The notes: a model not told the origin generated them from the sequence alone. 42,090 nucleotides of DNA from Saprospiraceae bacterium (GCA_022841745.1 JALHQW010000041.1:1-42090), one strand, 5' to 3'. Counted from the first letter of the stretch, positions 18,003-26,612 are shown. Translations and numbers: made by a program.

Positions 18003-19040
18003 ATGAAAACCTTTAAATTTTTCTTTGCCTGCATTTTCGCAGGAATAGTCTTTTCTTGCAAAAAAGATGACGACACCAAAGTCATCACGCCGCCGCCTGT
18101 ACCAGATGTATATGTTGCGGGGGAGGAAATAAATGCTCAAGGCGTCTATATTCCTAAAATATGGAAAAACGGGAAAGTCTTTCAAATCCTCTCTGATGGC
18201 TCAGAAGAAGAATTCTTGGCAGATATACAAATATCTCCTAAAAAGGAAGTTTATGCCGTAGGCTGGCAAAGAAAATTCAATGGCCAAAACTATGATGAGA
18301 ATGCTATGATTTGGAAAGACGGCATTGGCACTAAACTTAATATGGGCGGAACCATATTGACGAGAATTGTAGCTCGGGATGTCCACGTTGACTCAAATGA
18401 TATTTATGTTGCTGGGTATATTAGGGGTAATGATTTTTTGTTAGGTGTTGATACGTCATTTGCTGTTTTGTGGAAAAATGGAGTTCCCATACCGCTTACG
18501 GATGGCAAAAAATCTGCTAGCGCAAATTCATTATTTGTGCAGAATGGCGATGTATATGTGGGTGGCTCGGAAGAAAATAGCCAAGGTTATGATATAGCAA
18601 AATTCTGGAAAAATGGTGTCCCAACCATATTGAGCACAAGCTCTGCTGGGGCTGGTTCCATCTATGTAGAGAGCGACGATATCTATGTCTTGTTATTCGA
18701 AGACAACATCCCTAAACTCTGGAAAAACGGGGTCAAAACTAACCTGACTGGTACTCCCGAGGATATCATGGTAGTGGGTACTGACGTTTACATCGCCGGA
18801 AATGAGGGATATATTGCAAAGGTCTGGAAAAACGGTGTCCCCACCAGTTTAAGTGACGGCTTATTTCCTGCGTATGGTCATTCTGTGTATGTATCAGGAA
18901 GCGATGTGTATGTCGCCGGGTCGGAGCAAGGCAGTAACGGGAATAGTACAGCAAAACTCTGGAAAAACGGCGTGGAGGTGCCCTTGGAGCTTGAAGGAGT
19001 AAATGAAGGTTCGTATGCTGTTTCCGTAATGGTAAAATAA
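18003..19040 (+). CDS. WKNG-repeat beta-propeller lipoprotein
   Basis: This 345-residue protein has the lipobox IVFSC (Cys 19) followed at once by KKDDD, a good match to a surface lipoprotein export signal. The mature part has seven repeats of about 40-50 residues. Each ends in an (A/P)K(L/V/F/I)WKNG-type strand (one reads WKDG) and is preceded by a DVYVAG or DIYVAG strand. Seven copies suggest a seven-bladed propeller. Codon use is A/T rich compared with recN, murF or the copper genes, hinting at separate ancestry. The ligand and role are unknown. The neighbours are other secreted proteins, but the spacings do not prove an operon. Confidence 0.78.
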   Translation: MKTFKFFFACIFAGIVFSCKKDDDTKVITPPPVPDVYVAGEEINAQGVYIPKIWKNGKVFQILSDGSEEEFLADIQISPKKEVYAVGWQRKFNGQNYDENAMIWKDGIGTKLNMGGTILTRIVARDVHVDSNDIYVAGYIRGNDFLLGVDTSFAVLWKNGVPIPLTDGKKSASANSLFVQNGDVYVGGSEENSQGYDIAKFWKNGVPTILSTSSAGAGSIYVESDDIYVLLFEDNIPKLWKNGVKTNLTGTPEDIMVVGTDVYIAGNEGYIAKVWKNGVPTSLSDGLFPAYGHSVYVSGSDVYVAGSEQGSNGNSTAKLWKNGVEVPLELEGVNEGSYAVSVMVK

Positions 19041-19174
19041 CTTTTGCTTTGGAGCTTAGGGTGTATCCAGCGGTTTATCCCGATCAATTTGTGTAACAAC
19101 CAAAATAAATTCAACCAAAAAGCCGGATGCCTTTTTTCAAAAAAACGGAAGCTGACTTTAAAAACCCGTCATTC

Positions 19175-19969
19175 ATGAAAAGTAATTCTTTTTCCGTTGC
19201 GATGCTCGCACTTATTTGTGTCTTGAATTCGTCAGTAGCGAAAGCACAAATTTTTGCCGTTCAAACCCCTGTTCTTTCAGTTACCGAACGGCCGTACCAA
19301 ACAGAGACCCACTTTGAGGTTTGCATCTCAGGCGCAAGCCCCAACTCCCTTGTTTTGCTGGAAGCTGTCAACGTGCCACTCACCTCAGAATTAAGGGCGC
19401 AGGTACAGGTCAACAACAACGGGCAGGCTTGCTATATTTTTGTCTTCATCCATTCCCAAAGTTGGTGCGCCCTGACGCCCGCCTATCGTAACGGCATGGG
19501 GTTGATCATAGCCAGAGACGGAAATTCCAACATCCTTGCACAGCAAAATTTTGCCATCAGCAACGTGTTCACTACGCCAGTTGGCGGAGCGACCAACTGC
19601 CCCAACAAATTCGTGGTCAATATCCAAACGGGCGGGGACGGCCTGCGGGGCGGCAGCCAAGCCTTCATCCGTTTTCATTTTCAGGATGGCAGCTACTCCG
19701 ACGAATTCCCGCTCAACAGCGGTGCAAATTGGGCCAACGGCTCTTGGCACACAGCGGCTTTTCCGGTGGGAAGCAACAATCCCGACGCCCTCACCGGCGT
19801 CACCATCCGGCACGACGGCGAGCCAAGAAGCTGGCCCGATGGCTATGACAATTGGAACCTTGACAAAATAACCGTTAATTACAATGATGGGGTGTACCTG
19901 TTTAACGTTGGTAGTGCGCCTTTAGCACGGTTCAAGGGGGAATTGCGCAGCCAATATTTTTCCCGATAG
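19175..19969 (+). CDS. Secreted protein with possible PLAT-like C-terminal domain
   Basis: The frame is open from 19127. The ATG at 19175 gives 264 residues beginning with a normal signal peptide (SFSVAMLALICVL...AKAQ). The first half has no motif I recognise and includes two Cys residues (FEVCIS, QACYIF). From about residue 155 the sequence VNIQTGGDGLRGGSQAFI, then LNSGANWANGSWHTA, and DGYDNWNLDKITV resembles lipase/lipoxygenase-type PLAT beta-sandwiches that bind lipids or proteins. That resemblance is by pattern only. A hairpin follows the stop. No CTD or lipobox is present. Confidence 0.65.
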   Translation: MKSNSFSVAMLALICVLNSSVAKAQIFAVQTPVLSVTERPYQTETHFEVCISGASPNSLVLLEAVNVPLTSELRAQVQVNNNGQACYIFVFIHSQSWCALTPAYRNGMGLIIARDGNSNILAQQNFAISNVFTTPVGGATNCPNKFVVNIQTGGDGLRGGSQAFIRFHFQDGSYSDEFPLNSGANWANGSWHTAAFPVGSNNPDALTGVTIRHDGEPRSWPDGYDNWNLDKITVNYNDGVYLFNVGSAPLARFKGELRSQYFSR

Positions 19970-19994
19970 CGCCTCCTCCGCCTGTAATCATCAA

Positions 19995-20024
19995 ATCGTG
20001 GTGATTTCCAAAAATCACCATGAT
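19995..20024 (+). terminator. 12-bp hairpin after the PLAT-like gene
   Basis: ATCGTGGTGATT (19995-20006) pairs with AATCACCATGAT (20013-20024), with one G-T pair and a six-base loop. It lies 26 bases after the stop codon. There is no T-run, so termination may be weak or the hairpin may only protect the mRNA end. Confidence 0.4.
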
Positions 20025-20052
20025 TGCCAATCTTCAACTAAAATTCTTTAAC

Positions 20053-20538
20053 ATGAAAAACAATTTCATTCTTCTGTTTGCCTGCGCTTGTTTCTTGATT
20101 GCCTGCGGGCAAGAAACGGCGCAAACACCCGAATCTCCCACGGCGACTGCCACCACCAACCCCACCCCCGACCTCCCCCGTGCAAAATCGGGCGAAGAAG
20201 TATGGGTCATCGTTTCCTATATCAAGGCCGATAAAAAAGCCGACTATGAAAAATGGATGAAAGAGGTGTTTTTTGCCGCCCTGCACAAGACGCAAAGCCA
20301 GGTATTAAAAGACCAAATGAAACAAACTCGCTGGCTCGCACCGACAGGACAGAACGAGGACAAGTCCTGGTCTTATGCGTTCCTGATGGACCCCGTGGTG
20401 CAGGGCGGCGATTATGATATCACTTCCCTTTTGAGCAAAGAATATGGGGAAGAAAAAGGCAAGGTTTATTGGGAGCAGTATATGTCGTATTGGGCAAAGC
20501 CCCTTGATGCCCATATCCTGAACCAAGCTGATTTCTAA
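20053..20538 (+). CDS. Small lipoprotein of unknown function
   Basis: The ATG at 20053 (the frame is open from 20020) gives a 161-residue lipoprotein with Cys 18 in LIAC. A Thr/Pro-rich linker (about 20-50) follows. The rest, from EEVWVIVSYIKADKKADYEKWM to LLSKEYGEEKGKVYWEQY, has the look of a small alpha/beta fold. The pattern of an N-terminal beta strand followed by a helix with YEKW resembles dimeric alpha-beta barrel (ABM/NIPSNAP-like) proteins. I cannot confirm this and name no function. It lies 46 bases upstream of the DsrE-like gene, so the two may be cotranscribed. Confidence 0.65.
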   Translation: MKNNFILLFACACFLIACGQETAQTPESPTATATTNPTPDLPRAKSGEEVWVIVSYIKADKKADYEKWMKEVFFAALHKTQSQVLKDQMKQTRWLAPTGQNEDKSWSYAFLMDPVVQGGDYDITSLLSKEYGEEKGKVYWEQYMSYWAKPLDAHILNQADF

Positions 20539-20584
20539 GGCTGTGTTCGATTTTTGAAAACATTATAACCTAAAATCCTTCACC

Positions 20585-21025
20585 ATGAAAACCTTTATCT
20601 TCTTACTTGCACTTCCCATATCTGGAATTTCCCAGTCCACACAAGAAACGGCACCAACAGTGCAGCGCAAAATCTTGGTACATATTACGCAAGGCCCCGA
20701 AAACCCCACACGGGCTGCATTGGGCTTTCTTGTCGCCAAAACTGCGCTCGAAGAAGGGCATACCGTAGATATTTTTTTAGCTGGGGATGCGGTGAAATTG
20801 CTGCAAGACGATGTCCTGAATACCTTGACCGGATTGGGCACCGGAAACCTTCGTGAACACTATGATGCCATCGTAAAAGGCAATGGCAGGTTTTATTTGT
20901 CTGGCAACTCTAGCAAAGCAAGGGGCATGACGGATGCAGATATAAAAGGCAAGCCCGCCGAATTTGCGTTGCCTACGATGTTGGTTCGGTTGTCATTGGA
21001 AAGCGATCGCATGTTCACTTATTAA
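20585..21025 (+). CDS. Periplasmic DsrE/DsrF-like protein
   Basis: This 146-residue protein has a short signal peptide (about 1-17, FIFLLALPISGISQS) and a DsrE/F-like domain: KILVHITQGPENPTRAALGF, LVAKTALEEGHTVDIFLAGDAV, and the C-terminal pattern RFYLSGNSSKARGMTDADI. DsrE-family proteins in sulfur relay use a Cys near this last motif. Here the matching segment is GNSSKARG without Cys, so a sulfur-transfer role is unlikely. Similar Cys-less secreted versions are common in Bacteroidota, with no established function. It follows the small lipoprotein gene closely. Confidence 0.75.
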   Translation: MKTFIFLLALPISGISQSTQETAPTVQRKILVHITQGPENPTRAALGFLVAKTALEEGHTVDIFLAGDAVKLLQDDVLNTLTGLGTGNLREHYDAIVKGNGRFYLSGNSSKARGMTDADIKGKPAEFALPTMLVRLSLESDRMFTY

Positions 21026-21192
21026 TGCGGTGCAATAAAAACATTTCGTGGCCTAAAACCTATGCTTGTACTGCCGATAACTGCTTTAATAGCATACTAT
21101 TAAATCCTAATTATTTATCGAGAAGCCAACCGAGCAATGTGTCAATATGATTCATGCAATGGTTGTTTTCTTATCAATTTATCTTCCCACTT

Positions 21193-22356
21193 ATGAAAGC
21201 ATTTAAGTTTATTTTTCTCATGGCCATGATTGCCGTTTTATCGAACGCTTGCAAAAAGGAATCGAATGACGAGCCAGTCAAAAGTTTTAATTCTGTGACC
21301 GAGGCTTATATGTCAGGTGTCGACCTTAAGAAACTGAAAAGCAGCACCAAAAAACTGACTGCTCCACCCTATTTAGCTAAGGCTAAAACCGCTAGTAACC
21401 AAGTCACCGAGCGCACCGTATTTCCAACCTATTATTCCAGTGCTGAAGCCTTTGCAGCTGCCTGCCCAAACCTCCCCACCGAAGATTTTGAGGAAGGCAA
21501 CGTGGCACCAGGAACAGGTGTTGGTATTCCTGAACCCTTGGATGGGAGCACTAACAACGATTATTTCTCAGCAGGTGACATCCTGCCAGGGGTATCCATT
21601 GGTACACTTGAAAGCCACCCAAATGATGGGATAGCATTGTTTAACAATTACCCAAATGGAATTCCATCAAAGGTTATTTATGCAAACTACTTTAGCGACT
21701 TCCTTATCATTGATTTTACGCAAGGCAATGTCACATCTGTCGGCATGAATATTTACAACATTTTTAGCACCGGCACTACTTATGTTTACGTGTTCTATGC
21801 ATCGGGCGACTTATTCCAATCAACAATCAACGTACCTTCAAATGGCTTGTATTGGGGGGCTGTAGCTGCGCCAGGTGAAACAATAACCCAAGTTATCGTA
21901 TCTTCCCCTGCTGGCCAAGCCGAAGGAATTGACAACCTCTCCTTTGGTACTTGTTCTGCTGACTCGGACAGTGATGGTATCCTTGATGAAGCAGACAACT
22001 GTCCCACAGTAGCCAACCCCAATCAGGAAAACTGCGACGGTGACAGCATGGGCGATGCATGTGACCCAGATGACGACAATGATGGATGTGCGGACGGATC
22101 AGACACTCATCCATGTTCAAACTTGAGTGGCACTGTAGTTATTGATGGTTGCAACTCAACGGTGCCCAATATGTTGGTCAGCTGTGGCAACACCATGTCC
22201 GACCTGATAGGCGATTGCGCCGCCAATGCCAGCAACCACGGCCAGTTCGTTAGTTGCGTTTCTGCATTGACCAATGCTTGGAAGGCGGCAGGGCTGATAA
22301 CTGGAGCGCAAAAATCGAAAATCGTTAATTGCGCTGCTGGTTCGAATATCCCATAG
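21193..22356 (+). CDS. Lipoprotein with thrombospondin type 3 repeats
   Basis: The frame is open from 21154. The ATG at 21193 gives 387 residues with the lipobox LSNAC (Cys 20) followed by KKESNDE, fitting surface export. The central region (PTEDFEEGNVAPG, LIIDFTQGNVTSVGMN) looks like a beta-sandwich of a kind found in adhesins. Then come calcium-binding thrombospondin type 3 repeats: DSDSDGILDEADNCPTVANP, then CDGDSMGDACDPDDDNDG. The C-terminal 70 residues are Cys-rich (CNSTVPNMLVSCGN, DLIGDCAANAS, FVSCVSAL, VNCAAGSN), probably disulfide bonded. Function is unknown; a surface adhesin is plausible. A strong terminator follows. Confidence 0.8.
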   Translation: MKAFKFIFLMAMIAVLSNACKKESNDEPVKSFNSVTEAYMSGVDLKKLKSSTKKLTAPPYLAKAKTASNQVTERTVFPTYYSSAEAFAAACPNLPTEDFEEGNVAPGTGVGIPEPLDGSTNNDYFSAGDILPGVSIGTLESHPNDGIALFNNYPNGIPSKVIYANYFSDFLIIDFTQGNVTSVGMNIYNIFSTGTTYVYVFYASGDLFQSTINVPSNGLYWGAVAAPGETITQVIVSSPAGQAEGIDNLSFGTCSADSDSDGILDEADNCPTVANPNQENCDGDSMGDACDPDDDNDGCADGSDTHPCSNLSGTVVIDGCNSTVPNMLVSCGNTMSDLIGDCAANASNHGQFVSCVSALTNAWKAAGLITGAQKSKIVNCAAGSNIP

Positions 22357-22378
22357 TTGAGCAGTTTTGGCCACAAAT

Positions 22379-22422
22379 ACAGGGTTACGAAGACAAACAG
22401 CTTCGTAACCCTGTTTTTGTTT
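22379..22422 (+). terminator. Rho-independent terminator after the TSP3 lipoprotein gene
   Basis: ACAGGGTTACGAAG (22379-22392) pairs perfectly with CTTCGTAACCCTGT (22401-22414) over an eight-base loop, followed by a T-rich run (TTTTGTTTTTG). It starts 23 bases after the stop codon. Confidence 0.85.
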
Positions 22423-22572
22423 TTGAAAATGGCAGATGCAAGATGATGGTAATCATTCTCTTATTCAAGACTCCCAACCCAGCCCTCATCCTTTGAAAAA
22501 GCTCCAACGATTTGATTTGGCTTGCCTTTTTGCGTTTCAGTCTGCGAAGCCCGTTTTTTTCAAAACAAGCCT

Positions 22573-22580
22573 TACCTTTG
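22573..22580 (+). promoter_or_regulatory. Candidate -7 box (TACCTTTG) for recN
   Basis: An exact TAnnTTTG match 99 bases before the recN start. Transcription from here would place the whole inverted repeat at 22605-22671 in the recN leader. The same TACCTTTG sequence is used before the response regulator gene, which also has a repeat hairpin in its leader. No -33 TTG is seen. Confidence 0.42.
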
Positions 22581-22604
22581 CCCACCAAAATGTTTTAAAA
22601 CTTG

Positions 22605-22671
22605 TTGGTGATTGGTGACTGGTGATTGGTGACTGGGGCAGCCCGACCAATCACCAATCACCAATCACCAA
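22605..22671. repeat. Inverted repeat of TTGGTGA heptamers in the recN leader
   Basis: The left arm holds four 7-base units (TTGGTGA at 22605 and 22612, CTGGTGA at 22619, TTGGTGA at 22626) and then CTGGGGC (22633-22639). The right arm starts with GCCCGACCAA (22641-22650) and continues with three TCACCAA units to 22671. The arms pair with only a few T/C differences. The right arm ends 8 bases before the recN ATG, so it would overlap the ribosome binding region. Confidence 0.9.
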
Positions 22672-22679
22672 TTACCGCC

Positions 22680-24335
22680 ATGATAAAACGCCTTTCCGTC
22701 CGCAACTACGCCATCATCGAGGAGCTGGAAATCAACTTCCCGGCTGGCCTGACCATCATCACCGGGGAGACCGGGGCTGGCAAGTCCATCCTGTTGGGGG
22801 CGCTGGGCCTCATCATGGGTGAGCGGGCAGACTCCAAATCGCTATACAACGAAGCCGAAAAATGCGTCATCGAAGGCATTTTTGATGTGTCGCCGTATGA
22901 TTTAAGGGAGTTTTTCGAAGAAAATGACATTGATTTCGAGGCGGAATGCACCGTTCGGCGGGAACTGACCCCAGCGGGCAAGTCCCGTGCCTTCGTGAAC
23001 GACACGCCCGTGACACTTGATGTGCTTCGCCAATTGACCGGGGCGCTCGTTGACCTGCACCTCCAGTTCGATACGCTGGATATCCACAACGTCTCCTTTC
23101 AACTGCGCATGGTGGATGCCCTGGCGGGCAACAAGCAACTGCTGGCCGATTACCAATCGGCTTACCGCATTTTTACCCAAAACAAAAAACGGCTTGTGCA
23201 AATGCGGGAGCAAAACGCCCGCTCTGCCCAAGACTTGGAATACCTTAATTTCCAAATTTCTGAATTTCAAAGCTCCTCCCTTATAGAAGGGGAGCAGGAG
23301 CAACTCGAAGCCGAGCAGGACAGCCTGACCCACGCCGAGGAAATCAAGCGCAACCTTTCCGCCGCCTTCCACCACCTCAGCGACGGCGAAATGCCACTGA
23401 CCGGGCAGCTCAACGACGTGTTGCGCAGCATCGGCGAAGTGCGAAAATACCACCCCGCCCTCCCCGACCTGCACCGCCGATTGGAGAGCCTAGCGCTGGA
23501 ACTCGATGACCTTGCCGGGGAGTTCGAGCGGGTGGCCGACAGCACCGAGGCCAACCCCGAACGGCTAATGGAGGTGCAGCAGCGCCTCGACGTGATTTTC
23601 CGCCTGCAAAACAAGCACCGGGTCGCCTCGGTGAAGGAACTGCTTGATATTCAGGAAAATATGCAGCGACAATTGGAAGAAATCGGGGACCTTTCTGGAG
23701 AAATTGAGAAATTGGAAATTGAATTAGAGGCCGAGGAAAAGTCACTTCGTGGGCTTGCTTCGCAACTCTCGGAACGCCGCAAGAACGCCGCTCCCAGCTT
23801 CGCCGCCAAGGTGCTGGAACTGCTGGCGCAACTCTCCATGCCGCATACCCGCTTCCATGTGGACTTCAAGGAAGCGAATGGCTTGACGGCTACAGGGACT
23901 GACGACGTGAACTTCCTCTTCGCCGCCAACCCCGGCAGCCGCCTCCAACTCATCAAGGACGTGGCCAGCGGTGGCGAACTCAGCCGATTGACGCTCGTCA
24001 CCAAATCGCTGGTGGCCAGTGCCATTCCACTGCCTACGCTGATTTTCGATGAAATAGACGCTGGGGTCTCCGGCGATGTGTCGTTGAAAATGGGCAATAT
24101 CCTCCGCCAGCTTTCCAACCACCACCAAGTGGTCGTCATCACCCACTCGGCGCAGGTGTCCGCCAAGGCCGATGCGCATTATTTCGTGTATAAAAAAGTG
24201 GATGCCAACGCCACGGCCACCAAGGTCAAGCTGCTCACTCCCGACGAGCGGGTGCGCTCCATCGCCGTCATGCTCAGCCAAAACCCACCGAGCGAAGCAG
24301 CACTGGCGAATGCAAGGGAGTTGATGGGGGTTTAA
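22680..24335 (+). CDS. recN: DNA repair protein RecN
   Basis: RecN is an SMC-like ATPase that acts early in double-strand break repair. The ATG at 22680 gives the normal start IKRLSVRNYAIIEELEINFP; the upstream open frame only reads through the repeat. The product has 551 residues, the usual length. Walker A is ITGETGAGKSILLGAL (about 30-45). A long coiled coil covers the middle (for example LEAEQDSLTHAEEIKRNLS and LLDIQENMQRQLEEI). The signature loop is DVASGGELSRL and Walker B is PTLIFDEIDAGVSGDV, followed by HHQVVVITHSAQVSAKAD. All ATPase motifs are intact. The leader carries an unusual heptamer hairpin. Confidence 0.96.
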   Translation: MIKRLSVRNYAIIEELEINFPAGLTIITGETGAGKSILLGALGLIMGERADSKSLYNEAEKCVIEGIFDVSPYDLREFFEENDIDFEAECTVRRELTPAGKSRAFVNDTPVTLDVLRQLTGALVDLHLQFDTLDIHNVSFQLRMVDALAGNKQLLADYQSAYRIFTQNKKRLVQMREQNARSAQDLEYLNFQISEFQSSSLIEGEQEQLEAEQDSLTHAEEIKRNLSAAFHHLSDGEMPLTGQLNDVLRSIGEVRKYHPALPDLHRRLESLALELDDLAGEFERVADSTEANPERLMEVQQRLDVIFRLQNKHRVASVKELLDIQENMQRQLEEIGDLSGEIEKLEIELEAEEKSLRGLASQLSERRKNAAPSFAAKVLELLAQLSMPHTRFHVDFKEANGLTATGTDDVNFLFAANPGSRLQLIKDVASGGELSRLTLVTKSLVASAIPLPTLIFDEIDAGVSGDVSLKMGNILRQLSNHHQVVVITHSAQVSAKADAHYFVYKKVDANATATKVKLLTPDERVRSIAVMLSQNPPSEAALANARELMGV

Positions 24336-24424
24336 CTAATTAGCGTTTTCTTAACTGAACATCCCCAACCCCCCGCCGTTTTATGATTGTCTATCTGGGC
24401 AAATCATCTTCAAAATCCATTGAC

Positions 24425-24847
24425 ATGAAAAAAATCATTTTTTCCATCGCCATTCTCGCCTCCTTTCTTGTTGCCTGCAATAAATCCGACAACTCGAATA
24501 CCAAGACCGTCCAACTCAATGAAATATTCTCCTTGAAGGTCAATCAAACTGCCGAACTTGATACGGATGGCATGAAAATCACCCTGCTCGAAATCACGGA
24601 GGACAGCCGCTGCCCCACCAATGTTCAGTGCATTTGGGCGGGCAGGGTAGTTGCCGAGTTCAAGGTGGAAATGAACGGCGAAACGCTTATCAAAACCCTG
24701 ACGGACAACCCTGAAAATGACCCGTCGCTTTCCACGACGTTTACTGCCTTCGGTCATTTGGTGAAACTGGAGGAAGTTACGCCCTACCCAGAAACCACCA
24801 CCTCGATTCCTCAAAAAGATTATGTCGTTAAAATCGAAATCGAGTAA
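24425..24847 (+). CDS. Small lipoprotein with EDSRCP/CIWAG motif
   Basis: The ATG at 24425 (the frame is open from 24383) gives 140 residues with the lipobox LVAC (Cys 18). The mature part includes the motif ITEDSRCPTNVQCIWAGRVV. This is a recurrent signature of small secreted Bacteroidota proteins, with the two Cys residues probably disulfide bonded. The rest is predicted beta-rich (ELDTDGMKITLLE, FGHLVKLEEVTPYP, KDYVVKIEIE). I know of no established function. The gene stands alone between recN and a terminator. Confidence 0.75.
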   Translation: MKKIIFSIAILASFLVACNKSDNSNTKTVQLNEIFSLKVNQTAELDTDGMKITLLEITEDSRCPTNVQCIWAGRVVAEFKVEMNGETLIKTLTDNPENDPSLSTTFTAFGHLVKLEEVTPYPETTTSIPQKDYVVKIEIE

Positions 24848-24871
24848 AACCTTATCATATTGATATATTTC

Positions 24872-24904
24872 AGCCCCGTCGTACCAACGTTGGGGCTTTT
24901 TATT
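24872..24904 (+). terminator. Rho-independent terminator after the small lipoprotein gene
   Basis: AGCCCC (24872-24877) pairs with GGGGCT (24892-24897), with an inner CGT/ACG match, and is followed by TTTTTATTT. It lies 25 bases after the stop. Confidence 0.75.
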
Positions 24905-25268
24905 TCATAGGATAGATTTACAACACTTAAACCGCTTTTTTTTCACATAAAGCATGGCTTGGTTCGATTTTGGCAAGAAAAATGACACTAGTGCCAAGAT
25001 TTTTATAAATGAAATATTCATTTAGGTTTCTGCTTGCGATAGTAGCACAACTTTTGCCATTATTTGAGTTTACTGTTCTTATTACTTTCCTAAACCGAGG
25101 TTCAGTTGTATTCCCAATAGCTTTCCCATTGCGTTGCATTGGGCACTTTGTTTATATCAAATCTGGTTGCTAAATTTTCTTGAAATTCCTTCTCGTTAAC
25201 CTTTCAAGGCTAATGGACTGGTTGGTATTTTCAATTGGTCTATTGGCTTTGAAGCATAAGTTTTTACC
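24905..25268. other. A/T-rich intergenic region with a possible promoter for the next gene
   Basis: No credible gene lies here; the short minus-strand frame at 24927-25139 lacks any domain or start signal. A possible promoter is TTTG at 25147-25150, 20 bases, then TAAATTTT at 25171-25178, a 7/8 match to TAnnTTTG at the correct spacing. It would give a leader of about 85 bases for the gene at 25269. Otherwise I see nothing in it. Confidence 0.35.
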
Positions 25269-26588
25269 ATGAAAAAAATTCTCCAAACCTTTTTAATTCC
25301 CATGACGCTCACCGTTGGCTTGAGCGTAAGTGCAAATGCTCAGTGGACAATTTTCACTGACATTTTCACCCAAATGGACAACGGTACAAATGATTTCTTC
25401 TCCGACAACCTCGACTCGCTGGCAAATGCTTGGAACAACGAGCAAGGGTTTGGCGATGAACTTGGCGACCTATTGAACGGAAACCTGCTGGATTCCGTGC
25501 CACCTTTGAACTTGGACTCCAACTATTTCAACGAAGTTGGCGCTGGCATAGACTCCTTCCTCCTCAACTTGCCGGGCTTTGACCTTTCTAATTCAGACAA
25601 TGACACCATTGAGGGCGAGCTGGATAGGTTGTTCGGCATTTTTAATATGAACTTCGACTCGTTGGGCGGCATCTTTGGCCAATACCAAGACAGCCTTAAC
25701 AACTTCCCCACCAACTACTTGGATCCAACCATCTTGGGCTACGACCCACTGCTCAACCAGCAATATAATTTCCTGTTGGATTCGTTGAACCTTATCGGCG
25801 ACCTTAGCAACCCAAGCGGCCCAGGTAATATCACGGGACTTATGGCTAAGCTGTTCGACAAGGTCTTGTTCCCAGACCTCGAAATTGCTTTCGGCACACA
25901 GTCTTCAGACCTCAAATACTTTCAAGATCGGTATTCGGCAGAGGCCAAGGTTATAAGGATTGGCTCTGTGCCCCGTTTTGACAAGCGGGTGAGCAGCTTC
26001 TCCGCTGCCCAAGGCCAATTCCCCATTGAGGCCCGCTGGCACGTGCAGGCGAGTTGGACTGGCAAGGCCCACTACAACGAAGCGGGTGCTCCTGTCAACG
26101 AAAACCTTACCATTGACCCCAACGATACAGATAAGGACTTTAACCCACTGATGATATATGGCGACTTCGCCATCATGACCACGCCCAGCTTGGGTACCTT
26201 GGGCAATACCAGCTTCAAGATGTTGGTAAGCCTCGGCACGGAACTCGGCACTTATGCTCCTGCTCACCGGGAGTATTACACGCCAGTCACTGTCAATAAC
26301 AAAGGGTATATGACTGGTTTGGGCGCCCAAGCAGGTGCGGGCGTTGCTTTCACAACAGGTGCAATCACCGCCTATTCGTTGGGTACGTTTGCTCAAGGTA
26401 TAGCGAGCCGTGGCCCAGAGCCATACCCATACACCAGCCGTCGTTTTGAGGTCGGGGTGCGGTACGGAAACATCGTCAACATGCGGTATTCAACGGGATT
26501 CACTTCATGGCAGTCGGAAGCCAACCGCCAAGCGGACGTGAAGAACCAATTTACAGTGGGCGTTATTTTGAGTGAAGTGAACCGTTAA
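25269..26588 (+). CDS. Predicted outer membrane protein, Asn/Asp-rich N-terminal half
   Basis: This 439-residue protein has a signal peptide (about 1-25, TVGLSVSANA). The first half is acidic and rich in Asn, Leu and Asp (for example LLNGNLLDSVPPLNLDSNYF). From about residue 205 the sequence becomes beta-barrel-like with alternating residues (RWHVQASWTGKAHYNEAGAP, NTSFKMLVSLGTELGTYAPA, RRFEVGVRYGNIVNMRYSTG), ending QFTVGVILSEVNR. I do not recognise the family. A barrel with a long N-terminal extension at the outer membrane is the most likely interpretation. A strong hairpin follows. Confidence 0.7.
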   Translation: MKKILQTFLIPMTLTVGLSVSANAQWTIFTDIFTQMDNGTNDFFSDNLDSLANAWNNEQGFGDELGDLLNGNLLDSVPPLNLDSNYFNEVGAGIDSFLLNLPGFDLSNSDNDTIEGELDRLFGIFNMNFDSLGGIFGQYQDSLNNFPTNYLDPTILGYDPLLNQQYNFLLDSLNLIGDLSNPSGPGNITGLMAKLFDKVLFPDLEIAFGTQSSDLKYFQDRYSAEAKVIRIGSVPRFDKRVSSFSAAQGQFPIEARWHVQASWTGKAHYNEAGAPVNENLTIDPNDTDKDFNPLMIYGDFAIMTTPSLGTLGNTSFKMLVSLGTELGTYAPAHREYYTPVTVNNKGYMTGLGAQAGAGVAFTTGAITAYSLGTFAQGIASRGPEPYPYTSRRFEVGVRYGNIVNMRYSTGFTSWQSEANRQADVKNQFTVGVILSEVNR

Positions 26589-26612
26589 ACCAACGGCTTT
26601 AAAAAAAGTCTG

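Noticed and set aside
24927-25139. 70-residue minus-strand frame in the gap after the small lipoprotein
   Set aside because: It has no signal, domain or promoter and lies in A/T-rich intergenic sequence.
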